A DNA stretch of 64,000 nucleotides from Desulfitobacterium sp038181555. GTDB taxonomy: Bacteria; Bacillota; Desulfitobacteriia; Desulfitobacteriales; Desulfitobacteriaceae. The stretch covers positions 1-64,000 of the forward strand of contig NZ_JBBWUA010000016.1 of NCBI RefSeq assembly GCF_038181555.1. The letters run 5' to 3'. The notes under the pieces were generated by a model, which did not search any database, was not told where the DNA came from, and saw nothing but the letters and a program-made list of their open reading frames with translations. Shown one piece after another: positions 18,901-25,531 of the stretch. Made by a program: the position numbers and the translations under genes. Numbering within the stretch: position 1 is the first letter of the stretch; the number at the start of each line of letters is the position of its first letter.

Positions 18901-20017
18901 GATTGGACCGGCTTTGGCGCGTTATCCCGAGGATTTGTTCGGCTTGGGTCACCGCACCTTGGATTATGCCCTACCGGATAGCGCTGCGCAGTGGAAGATC
19001 ATTATTCATGAAAACATCTCAGATCCTAGTGCTGAGGAAATAGGTGTTATCAATTCGGAGACTGGATTATGTGAGCCGCTGATAATGGTTGAAAGCAATA
19101 AATTACTTGAACCTAATGTCGTAACGGAACTAAAGGAACTACAGCTGTCATCTAACCAAGGAGAGGAAGGGGTCAGGGCCAGTGCCGGTGCCGAGAATAT
19201 GACCTTAGCAGATATAAAAGAAGAAGTATTTAAGAGGCTGAGCTGGTATTACCCTTCATCTGAATCAGTTCGTCAAGTGGCCAAAACCAGTGTCAGCGAA
19301 TTAAAAAGGCAAATGCCTTGGTATTTAGATGGAGAATATGAGCCCCAGCCGGCTCAGTCGGCCCCGAGCTTTTCGCGACCAAAATTCGTTCAATCCCAAA
19401 GAGATTTAACTCCGGCCGAAAAAGGAACTGCTATGCATACCGCCATCCAGCATCTTCCCTTAACAACATGGAGAGCTACTTGGGAAAGCCTTCCCAGTGA
19501 GGAAAAGAATAATACCCTTGAGCTCTTTAGGAACTCCTTAATCCAAACGGATATTCTTACGGAAGAGCAGGGAAAGGCCGTATCTATTGACGTTCTCCTT
19601 AAGCTCTTAGATTCCGCCACGGGAAAACGATTATTGGAGGCAGAAGAGGTAAGGAGAGAAGTTCCTTTCACGTTATCATTATCACTCAAAGTACAAAAAG
19701 AACCCGTTCTTGTGCAAGGGATCATTGACGCGATTGTCATTGACCATCGAGAACAGGGTGCAGATATAATTGATTTTAAGACGGATTACCTCATTGGGGA
19801 TACCAATCCAGAGGAAACATTAACACAACGCTATGCATTGCAGCTTGGCTTATACGCCATGGCTGTTGAAAGGCTTTTGGATATACCGGTACAAGATTGC
19901 TTAATCTATGCCACTACCTTAAATCAAGAGTTTAAAATTTCTCGAGAGGTTATACAAAGCGCTTTAGAATCTGTCAGCATAGATTCTATCAGCCATGAGT
20001 CCAAGAAACAGGATTAA
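15893..20017 (+). CDS. addA: AddA, helicase/nuclease subunit A
   Basis: This is a UvrD-like superfamily 1 helicase with a C-terminal nuclease. Walker A lies in AAAAGSGKT (to residue 31), followed by VTFTKAAAAEMRERI, Walker B VLVDEYQDINPVQ, the VGDVKQSIYRFRMADP motif, VRLITVHSSKGLEFPVIF and LRILYVALTRAKERL. The nuclease motif is DIIDFKTDY near the C-terminus. At about 1374 aa it has full length. ATG 15893 has AAAGGAGG upstream; the longer in-frame extension to 15857 lies inside addB. It is translationally coupled to addB. A charged, low-complexity insert is seen around residues 560-590. No convincing terminator for the plus strand follows. Confidence 0.95.
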   Translation: MSSPKWTPEQQAAIDLRGQILVAAAAGSGKTAVLVQRLIERITHADEKVDVDRFLVVTFTKAAAAEMRERIGKALEEALFAEADPAEVEHLLHQRALLYRASITTLHSFCMELLRQYFYQIELDPAFRIADEAEADLLRQETLEDLFEDYYSDDDPAFQALVDAFGTDRDDQPLMESILRLHGFAMSQVHPGSWLDRLPLAYQWNSLDELLKSPWGVVVRQGILDKVEESLNGLERASSIAQQPGGPLQYIPVLQDDLSRLQLLQKALDNGVWSEVESALCEATAFPSLPRGSKKNSSESSFSEDEIKQFREESKNARDGAKKKLEEIKTFVFSVPLTEQLVYLKKMESLIQTLVQVTQKFILEYQSAKRKRNIVDFSDLEHYALSLLEIENQYSPIALKLQEFYAEVLVDEYQDINPVQERILQCVSRQEGPHANLFMVGDVKQSIYRFRMADPRLFLRKYSDYPHFKVGEEAPAPNLVIDLNQNFRSRSGVIQGINYLFYQIMTEGAGEIAYDNQAALRAGAKFISNPELKTAEGPIEVHLFDPKCIDLSSSQSHESAQPGEMASSSNSELHQDKDLDSEEDDATLEDVESARIEARLVATRIQKMIQGCEFKIHDKVLGDFRPVQYSDVVILMRSLSSVAPVYLEEFQNAGIPVYAETNSGYFGANEVDTILSLLKVIDNPRLDIPLAAVLRSPLVGMNGTELGKLRSLLPHGDFYETIVLAYWASQKDRQEVAENEEVRDILATHQEYLTQLEAKAKAILIESPEIQEKVNSFYPKLQAWRQRSRRTSLADLIWHLYEETGFLAYVGTLPSGSQRQANLRVLYDRACRYEATHYRGLFRFLRFLEKFQGQGKDFGSASTVGEKDNVVRLITVHSSKGLEFPVIFMVGLGKKFNTRSLNNQLLLHSQLGVGVPLIDVENQVRYPSIIQYAVKERLWQESLAEELRILYVALTRAKERLFLYGQVNKLSETLEKWQTLASTCTEISFTDGQLRSAKTFLDWIGPALARYPEDLFGLGHRTLDYALPDSAAQWKIIIHENISDPSAEEIGVINSETGLCEPLIMVESNKLLEPNVVTELKELQLSSNQGEEGVRASAGAENMTLADIKEEVFKRLSWYYPSSESVRQVAKTSVSELKRQMPWYLDGEYEPQPAQSAPSFSRPKFVQSQRDLTPAEKGTAMHTAIQHLPLTTWRATWESLPSEEKNNTLELFRNSLIQTDILTEEQGKAVSIDVLLKLLDSATGKRLLEAEEVRREVPFTLSLSLKVQKEPVLVQGIIDAIVIDHREQGADIIDFKTDYLIGDTNPEETLTQRYALQLGLYAMAVERLLDIPVQDCLIYATTLNQEFKISREVIQSALESVSIDSISHESKKQD

Positions 20018-20100
20018 TATGTTGATGGACGTAGCAAGCCGTTATCTCGCACATTCAGAAGAAGGGAGTCCTCTGGGTCTGTTAGTCATCGAATAAACAT

Positions 20101-20142
20101 AAAAAACCCCGTTGAAATAAGTATTGCTACTTTTCAACGGGG
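20101..20142 (-). terminator. Terminator of the minus-strand ABC importer operon
   Basis: CCCCGTTGAAA at 20107-20117 pairs perfectly with TTTCAACGGGG at 20132-20142. The run of A just before it gives a U tract on the minus-strand transcript, so it serves the importer operon rather than addAB. Confidence 0.8.
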
Positions 20143-20178
20143 AAAGGTGTGTTAACACCAGAAAGCTAAACTGTCCTC

Positions 20179-20982
20179 TTAACGAGTTCCAGCCAGCATC
20201 ATCCGGTCATTATTCATATGAACACCGCTGGCTTTTTCGAACATTTCCAATAAACGACCGATGGTCATGTTATTGCGCTCAATGCCCCGGATGTCCAGAA
20301 CGATTCGACCCTCATGCATCATAATTGTGCGATTCCCTACACTGAGGGCTTGCTCAAGATTATGAGTAATCATTAAGGTCGTAAGCTTTGAGCTTTCAGC
20401 TACCTTACAAGTCAGCTCTAAGACTTTTTCTGCTGTTTTGGGGTCAAGAGCGGCGGTGTGTTCATCCAATAATAAAAGCTTAGGCTCTTGGAGCGTAGCC
20501 ATAAGCAGGGTAAGGGCTTGTCGTTGTCCACCGGAGAGGAGCTTGACCTTGGTTGTCAAACGACCCTCTAAGCCTAAACCTAATTTCGCCAGCTCATTAC
20601 GAAAGTAATCGCGTTTATTTACATTTAAAGCCCAACGCAAACGGCGAGATTCGCCACGGCGTAAAGCCATAACCAAGTTTTCTTCGATAGTCATCGAGGC
20701 AGCAGTACCTGATAAAGGATCCTGAAAGACTCGACTGATAAGAGCAGCCCGTTTATGAGATGGCCATTTTGTAATATTTTGACCATCAATCAATATTTCT
20801 CCGCAATCAGGAAGGAATACTCCGGCGACGGCATTCATCATTGAGGATTTTCCTGCGCCGTTCGAACCAATCACTGTAACAAAGTCACCAGGTGCTAGCT
20901 CCAGCGAGAAATGATCAAGGGCCTTTTTTTCATTAATCGTTCCTTTGTTAAAGATTTTAGTTAGATTTTGAACTGTTAGCAT
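20179..20982 (-). CDS. ABC importer ATP-binding protein (TrpZ-like)
   Basis: The 267-aa ATPase has Walker A GSNGAGKSS (about residue 38), Q-loop ISRVFQDP, signature LSGGQRQALTL, Walker B LLLLDEHTAALDP and switch His in MITHNLEQAL. The glutamate after the Walker B aspartate (DEH) is the catalytic base. It starts at an ATG with AAGGGGGA upstream and overlaps the permease gene by 26 bp. With the permease and the binding protein it forms an importer of the kind annotated TrpXYZ or 'ABC_sub_bind' type; an aromatic amino acid is the likely but unproven substrate. Confidence 0.9.
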   Translation of the reverse strand: MLTVQNLTKIFNKGTINEKKALDHFSLELAPGDFVTVIGSNGAGKSSMMNAVAGVFLPDCGEILIDGQNITKWPSHKRAALISRVFQDPLSGTAASMTIEENLVMALRRGESRRLRWALNVNKRDYFRNELAKLGLGLEGRLTTKVKLLSGGQRQALTLLMATLQEPKLLLLDEHTAALDPKTAEKVLELTCKVAESSKLTTLMITHNLEQALSVGNRTIMMHEGRIVLDIRGIERNNMTIGRLLEMFEKASGVHMNNDRMMLAGTR

Positions 20983-21886
20983 ATTGATCCCCCTTCCCAA
21001 GAATGCCACCATTAAACGCTGTGAATTTTGACTTTAAACCTGGTGTGACAAGTGCGATCAGAACAATCACTGCTGTTAATAATTTTAAATCGGTAGCTTC
21101 CAAGCCAAGTTGTAAGACGATAGCGATAATAATACGGTAGATAACTCCACCGCAAATCACTGCCACAATGGCTCGAGCTATGGAGGATGTTCCCACTAAG
21201 ACCTCACCAATAATGACAGAAGCAAGTCCAGCCACAATCATTCCGATTCCCATGCTGGCATCGGCAAATTGTTGGTTTTGCGCAACAAAGCTTCCGGAGA
21301 AGGCGACTAGACCATTGGACAAGGCCAAGCCGAGTATTTTCATAATGTCGGTATTAACCCCTAAGCTACGAATCATGAGTTCATTATCACCCGTTGCCCG
21401 CAAAGCTAAGCCGATTTCAGTGTTCAAAAAGAGATAAACTAAAAGTCCAAGGATGACGATCGTTAGGGAGCAGAGCACTAGGACCCCATATTTCTCCATC
21501 CCGGGCAGTTTTTCAAAGTCCGAAAAAATAGTACGTGCCTTGAGTAGAGAAACATTGGCTTTGCCCATGACGCGCAGATTTATTGAGTATAAAGCGGTCA
21601 TGGTTAAAATTCCTGAGAGTAGGGCTGTTATTTTAAATTTTGTATGAAATATACCGGTGAAGATTCCGGCTATAAAGCCGACCAAGAAGGCAATGCTTGT
21701 TGCTAACCATGGATTATATCCTTGAAAGATAAGAGTGGCTGCGGTGGCAGCTCCAAGGGTGAAGCTGCCCTCCACAGTAAGATCCGCATAATCAAGTATG
21801 CGAAAGGTAAGGTATACACCTAGAACCATGATCGCGTACATAAGTCCTATTTCTAAAGTTCCTACGACTAATTTCAGGGAGAACAT
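20957..21886 (-). CDS. ABC importer permease (TrpY-like)
   Basis: This 309-aa integral membrane protein of the branched-chain/ribose permease superfamily has eight to ten hydrophobic segments, with typical stretches DYADLTVEGSFTLGAA near residue 35 and TEIGLALRATGDNELMIRSLG about residue 165, the loop contacting the ATPase. ATG 21886 is chosen because GAGGTG lies 8 nt upstream. It sits between the binding protein and the ATPase genes in one minus-strand operon. Confidence 0.9.
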   Translation of the reverse strand: MFSLKLVVGTLEIGLMYAIMVLGVYLTFRILDYADLTVEGSFTLGAATAATLIFQGYNPWLATSIAFLVGFIAGIFTGIFHTKFKITALLSGILTMTALYSINLRVMGKANVSLLKARTIFSDFEKLPGMEKYGVLVLCSLTIVILGLLVYLFLNTEIGLALRATGDNELMIRSLGVNTDIMKILGLALSNGLVAFSGSFVAQNQQFADASMGIGMIVAGLASVIIGEVLVGTSSIARAIVAVICGGVIYRIIIAIVLQLGLEATDLKLLTAVIVLIALVTPGLKSKFTAFNGGILGKGDQYANSSKSN

Positions 21887-21954
21887 TGTTAACACACCTC
21901 AATATTATATCTCTATTTTTGTATGACGCTTTTAAACGTTCTATTTATAAGGTT

Positions 21955-22977
21955 CTATTTATTAAGAAGTGTAGCTTCACTTTGAATTTCTGCGGGGACT
22001 TTTATGCCAAGAAGATCGATGGTTTTTTGATTTAAGACAATGTCAAAATCCTTTTGACTTTCAATGGGCATCTCGGCAATTTTAGCACCTTCGAAAATGC
22101 GGAGAGCCATCTCGCCGGTTTGGGCACCTAAATTTTTATAGTTAATACCGATGGTTCCAAGTCCTCCGGCTTCGACTACACTACTTTCACCAGAAATAAT
22201 CGGAATTTTGTTCTCATTAGCTACTTGGATAACGGATTGGGCAGCTGATACGACCATATTATCGGTAGGAACATAGATGGCATCTACTTTGCCAACTAAG
22301 GATTGAGCTGCCTGAAGAACATCGGCACTGGTAGCGACAGTAGCTTCTTGAATTTTAAGTCCGAGAGCAGGTGCTTCTGCTTTGACCACGCGCACTTGAA
22401 CCTCGGAGTTAACTTCGGCCGCGTTATAGAGGACTCCAATGGTTTCAGCATCGGGGACTAACTTTTTCAGGAGTTCCAGTTGTTCCTTAATAGGGTTCAT
22501 ATCGGTGGTACCTGAAATATTGCCCCCTGGCTTCTCCATACTACCCACTAGATTAGCTTCAACAGGATCTGTTACTGCTGTGATTAAAATGGGGGTATCT
22601 TGTGTAGCACTCGCCATAACTTGGGCTGAAGGAGTTGCAATGGCTAGAATTAAATCGAGCTTACTAGATGCGAATTTTTGGGAAATGGATTGAAGATTGG
22701 ATTGATCCCCTTGTGCATTTTGATAGTCTACAGTCAAATTTTTACCTTCCTCATAGCCTTTTGCTTTTAAAGCTTCTAAGAAACCTTGCCGAGCAGCGTC
22801 GAGGGCAGGATGTTCAACAATCTGGATAATGCCAATATTCACTTTCTTAGCTTGAGAAGATCCTTCTGTACCTTGTGATGTACTTGGGGCAGAATTGCCA
22901 CCACATGCTGTTAATCCTAACGCTAGGACGATACTTAAACCAACACCTAAAACTCTTTTTATACTGCCTTTTTTCAT
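21955..22977 (-). CDS. ABC importer substrate-binding lipoprotein (TrpX-like)
   Basis: The 340-aa protein has a lipoprotein signal ending in the lipobox LGLTACGG, so it is tethered outside the membrane. The mature part is a periplasmic-binding-type fold of the ABC_sub_bind family (KKVNIGIIQIVEHPALDAAR, IATPSAQVMASATQDTPIL, VGVLYNAAEVNSEVQ-like region, YVPTDNMVVSA). Family members bind tryptophan, tyrosine or are uncharacterised. It is the first gene of the operon; GGAGGAGG lies upstream of the ATG. The preceding leader carries a terminator-like hairpin, which suggests attenuation control. Confidence 0.9.
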   Translation of the reverse strand: MKKGSIKRVLGVGLSIVLALGLTACGGNSAPSTSQGTEGSSQAKKVNIGIIQIVEHPALDAARQGFLEALKAKGYEEGKNLTVDYQNAQGDQSNLQSISQKFASSKLDLILAIATPSAQVMASATQDTPILITAVTDPVEANLVGSMEKPGGNISGTTDMNPIKEQLELLKKLVPDAETIGVLYNAAEVNSEVQVRVVKAEAPALGLKIQEATVATSADVLQAAQSLVGKVDAIYVPTDNMVVSAAQSVIQVANENKIPIISGESSVVEAGGLGTIGINYKNLGAQTGEMALRIFEGAKIAEMPIESQKDFDIVLNQKTIDLLGIKVPAEIQSEATLLNK

Positions 22978-23012
22978 TTAAAATCCTCCTCCTATTTGGG
23001 CAATAAAAAATA

Positions 23013-23077
23013 CACCTCCGCAGGGGTGCACTTATCGCCTCACACCTACTATCCTACTGTGCTACAAATATTCTGTT
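23013..23077 (-). promoter_or_regulatory. Attenuator-like leader of the Trp-type importer operon
   Basis: The minus-strand transcript between promoter and first gene carries a terminator-like hairpin at 23013-23028 (CACCCC / GG-A-GGTG, one bulge) followed by a U-rich tract, all before the Shine-Dalgarno site. Just upstream GGTGT can pair with GCACC, which would disrupt the terminator's 5' arm. The same stretch (about 23031-23066) holds clustered UAG, UAG, UAG, UAG, GAG and AAG triplets, reminiscent of a TRAP (MtrB) RNA-binding site, but the spacing is irregular. The hairpin is seen; the regulator is a hypothesis. Confidence 0.45.
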
Positions 23078-23083
23078 TTACTT

Positions 23084-23112
23084 ATATTATAGTTTTATCA
23101 ATTGAATGTCAA
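23084..23112 (-). promoter_or_regulatory. Sigma-A-type promoter of the importer operon
   Basis: On the minus strand TTGACA (23107-23112) is followed by TAATAT (23084-23089) with a 17-nt spacer, or by TATAAT (23086-23091) with 15 nt. A start point near 23077 would give a leader of about 100 nt. The rest of the 22978-23349 gap is A/T-rich; the promoter of the plus-strand LysM gene must lie there but I cannot pinpoint it. Confidence 0.6.
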
Positions 23113-23349
23113 TGGTCTTTTATAGCATTGTTGCCTAATAATTGCTTGTGTTATATATCCTACAAGTTTCTGTCATCCTAATGTTGATATATGCGATAGG
23201 GTTAAATATCGCTACCCCATTCTTTGTAAAATTTTCTCAGGTACATACTCACAACAAGATTAATTCCATATATTACTATCAAAAGAGTGCTAAGAGAGAC
23301 AGAGTTGTAATTACGCAAAGCTTTTTATAATAGATGAGGAGGAAGTTTT

Positions 23350-23748
23350 ATGAATACTCCAATGAACATGATGGGGGGGAGCCCAGAAATGATGGCTCAA
23401 TACCCTGAACAAGGCCAATACTTCCCGCAAGGGGGGTTCGTCACTTTGGATCCTGATTACTATCCAGGTCAGGTCACCCTAGACCCGGGCAACCCCTATC
23501 ACTCCTATTATGGAATGGATACTATGCATAGCATGCATCATCAAAATCATTGTTGCCCTCGACCATGCCCGCCTCCATGCCCACCACCGACTCCTGAACC
23601 TATCACCTATGTAGTAAAAAAAGGAGATACAGTATACTTGATTGCTCAAAAATTCGGGACCACCATGCAAGCCATTATCCTAGCGAACAACCTTAGCAAT
23701 CCCGATCTGATCTTCCCCGGTCAAGTTTTCTATATCCCTGTTGTCTAA
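23350..23748 (+). CDS. LysM domain protein, spore-type
   Basis: This 132-aa protein has an N-terminal region rich in M, Q, P, G and Y (about residues 1-65) with two similar segments (VTLDPDYYPGQ and VTLDPGNPY), a Cys/Pro-rich hinge (CCPRPCPPPCPPP), and one C-terminal LysM domain (YVVKKGDTVYLIAQKFG to FPGQVFYIPVV) that binds peptidoglycan or chitin-like glycans. It lacks a signal peptide, so a place on the spore coat or cortex surface, reached from the mother cell, is likely. The ATG has GAGGAGG upstream. It is monocistronic and ends at a hairpin shared with the convergent gene. Confidence 0.85.
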   Translation: MNTPMNMMGGSPEMMAQYPEQGQYFPQGGFVTLDPDYYPGQVTLDPGNPYHSYYGMDTMHSMHHQNHCCPRPCPPPCPPPTPEPITYVVKKGDTVYLIAQKFGTTMQAIILANNLSNPDLIFPGQVFYIPVV

Positions 23749-23769
23749 TGTAGCTTAGAAAATGTTAAA

Positions 23770-23808
23770 AGAATCTCTGTGTCTCTAAAAAAGAGCTACA
23801 GAGATTCT
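23770..23808. terminator. Bidirectional terminator between convergent genes
   Basis: AGAATCTCTGT at 23770-23780 pairs with ACAGAGATTCT at 23798-23808. The run AAAA on its left gives a U tract on the minus strand; the right side (TTCGTTT) is a weaker tract on the plus strand. Confidence 0.7.
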
Positions 23809-23812
23809 TCGT

Positions 23813-24565
23813 TTATTGAACCGGAGGTTCGCCTTTGAGCATTTGTATAGTTGTTAAAGCTTTTCGCACTTCGGATTCTTCGCCTTCGATGACTAAGGTA
23901 ATTGCTCCTTCTGACCCAGCAACCCCTCCAGAGCCGATGCATTTTGCTTTAATTTGATATAGGGTTTCCAGGGCCGTGATTTCTGTCACCACTGTAGCAC
24001 CTAACATAGGAACAAGTCCGACTTTATTGCCCATTGCTTCGTCGACTGGTGAAGTAGCCATAAACTCAACAGCATCACGTACATCGGGAATCATTTTTTC
24101 TAAGCCAATCGGGACAATCAACTGTACCCCACGAGCATAGAGAGGGCCAAAGGCTGCACCGATTGTACCGCCCATAGAATTGGCCGCGAAAACGGCGGCT
24201 AAACCTGTGGAATCGACTGCATTGCCTCCTTTGATAAAAATATCCCCAGCTTTTAATTCAGGTAAATACTCCTTCCAATGAAAAGCTGAGTCCAGAGGTT
24301 TGCCTTTCGAAAAAACATATGGATGAATTCTCTGATCTTCTTTGCTTTCTCCAGTTTTTCCTTCAACAATCATGCCAACAGTATAACGGCTTTTCTCTAC
24401 AAGTTTATCTCCTAATAGTTCATCGAGAAGAAAAGCATTCGTCGTACCGCCTGCCAAAATAACGGTATGATTTTGCATAGCGTTTAACATGGCAGGCAAA
24501 GCTTTGACCCCCTTAGCAATCAGTCGCTTGGATTCACTAGGGGTTAAAGTAAATAGTGCTCTCAC
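23813..24565 (-). CDS. Conserved-looking protein of unknown function
   Basis: I do not recognise this protein of about 250 aa. It has several glycine-rich loops (VILAGGTTNAFLLDELLG, FIKGGNAVDSTGLAAVFAAN, MGGTIGAAFGPLYARG, CIGSGGVAGSEGAITLVIEG) and alternating strands and helices, which suggests a compact alpha/beta enzyme or ligand-binding protein. No signal peptide or membrane helix is seen. GTG 24565 is chosen for its AAGGAGG site 7 nt upstream; an in-frame start at 24604 has none. It stands alone, next to the structured RNA locus. Confidence 0.8.
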   Translation of the reverse strand: MRALFTLTPSESKRLIAKGVKALPAMLNAMQNHTVILAGGTTNAFLLDELLGDKLVEKSRYTVGMIVEGKTGESKEDQRIHPYVFSKGKPLDSAFHWKEYLPELKAGDIFIKGGNAVDSTGLAAVFAANSMGGTIGAAFGPLYARGVQLIVPIGLEKMIPDVRDAVEFMATSPVDEAMGNKVGLVPMLGATVVTEITALETLYQIKAKCIGSGGVAGSEGAITLVIEGEESEVRKALTTIQMLKGEPPVQ

Positions 24566-24640
24566 TTTATTTCCTCCTTTGGTTAACAATACTAATGCAA
24601 GCATAGATCATAATACCATAATTTGCATAGCAAATATGTA

Positions 24641-24669
24641 TTGACAGATTATGCTAACCCCTATATTAT
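24641..24669 (+). promoter_or_regulatory. Strong sigma-A promoter of the orphan RNA
   Basis: The consensus -35 TTGACA (24641-24646) and the -10 TATTAT (24664-24669) are separated by exactly 17 nt. Transcription would start near 24677. No ORF with a ribosome site follows for about 490 nt, and a terminator lies at 24983-25013. Confidence 0.75.
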
Positions 24670-24676
24670 AAAAGTG

Positions 24677-25013
24677 TAAGGAAGATTCAGTCAAGTTTCC
24701 CGCAGAGCTCCTCCAAGTCAGCATGAGAGTTTATAGGTTACCCGTTTCGAGTATCATATCCCGATAGATTAAGAACTTGAATCACCTAACCTTAGTTCCT
24801 AACTAACTTTTTGGACGTTCGCTTTAAGGGAATCCGAAGAACCTTTCCAGTGTAACAGAGTCATGTGTTCAGTTGGATCCTTTGGTTGACCAATACGATT
24901 TATCATTTAGTGTACCGTTAATTTTCTTGCCCAGGAATTCTTCTTCGTTGGAGGAGCTTTGCGGGATTAATATTTACCTATTAGCCTTTGATCTATGGAT
25001 CAAAGGCTTTTTG
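24677..25013 (+). ncRNA. Free-standing structured RNA, possibly 6S-like
   Basis: A consensus promoter, a long-range closing stem and a strong terminator define a transcript of about 335 nt that codes for nothing evident. The closing stem pairs 24699-24716 (CCCGCAGAGCTCCTCCAA) with 24948-24965 over 18 bp with a single G-U, enclosing about 230 nt with smaller hairpins (for example TTGG-TTGA-CCAA near 24890). A long closing stem around a largely open centre is the architecture of 6S RNA, but the length is more than usual and I cannot verify conserved positions. It shows no T-box, SRP, RNase P or tmRNA signatures. It could also be an unknown RNA class or a long leader. That it is a structured RNA is well supported; its name is not. 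Confidence 0.6.
24983..25013 (+). terminator. Terminator of the orphan RNA
   Basis: AGCCTTTGATC pairs perfectly with GATCAAAGGCT around the loop TATG, followed by TTTTTGTTTT. Confidence 0.9.
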
Positions 25014-25169
25014 TTTTATAAATCTTAGCATAGATCCTTTTTGCCATTAACACAACAATATTCCATTAATTTGGGTTAAATAGCATATAATGGTAACATA
25101 TTTTCATCCAAAGACATAATTTAGATTAGGAAATTAACCCAGAACCAAAAGATACAGGAGGGAATTGAT

Positions 25170-25277
25170 ATGGCATTAGGTGCAGGTTTAGATGGTTGTG
25201 GACCGAACTTTCTTCCAGGGATCGCAATTGTAGTGGTAATTATTCTTCTGCTCATCGCCATGGGTATTGTATTCTAA
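25170..25277 (+). CDS. YjcZ-like hydrophobic micropeptide 1
   Basis: This 35-aa ORF has a strong site (CAGGAGGG) upstream of its ATG. A short Gly-rich start with one Cys is followed by a single hydrophobic helix (about residues 18-35, GIAIVVVIILLLIAMGIVF). It resembles the tiny YjcZ-type sporulation proteins of Bacillus and Clostridia, and the next ORF is clearly of the same design. It probably inserts in the forespore or spore membrane; that is inference. Confidence 0.7.
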   Translation: MALGAGLDGCGPNFLPGIAIVVVIILLLIAMGIVF

Positions 25278-25319
25278 ACAACAAAACGAACTAACTCACA
25301 TGAAAGGGGGATTACTCTT

Positions 25320-25418
25320 ATGTATGGATACGGTGGATGTGGATTTGGTGGTTATGTAGGCGTTGGGATCATCGCAATTGCAGTTCTAATTCTGATTGCT
25401 CTTGGCGTAATCTTCTAA
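25320..25418 (+). CDS. YjcZ-like sporulation micropeptide 2
   Basis: This 32-aa ORF starts MYGYGGCGFGGY and ends in a hydrophobic helix (VGVGIIAIAVLILIALGVIF). The Y/G-rich start plus helix is the hallmark of YjcZ-family sporulation proteins. AAAGGGGG precedes the ATG. It lies 42 nt after its paralogue, with a nearly identical GIV/GVIF end, so they look like a tandem duplication on one transcript. Confidence 0.8.
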   Translation: MYGYGGCGFGGYVGVGIIAIAVLILIALGVIF

Positions 25419-25531
25419 TAAAATAAATGTTAATTGGAGCGTTCCGAAGCGGAGCGCTCTTTGTTTTTAATTACGGTTATGATAATCTAAACTAGGAGAG
25501 AATGGAAGTCATGATGAATTGAGGGATAATC

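Noticed and set aside
24677..25013. T-box, SRP RNA, RNase P RNA or tmRNA at the orphan RNA
   Set aside because: No T-box AGGGTGG box, SRP GGAAG tetraloop domain, RNase P core motifs or tmRNA alanine acceptor could be found.
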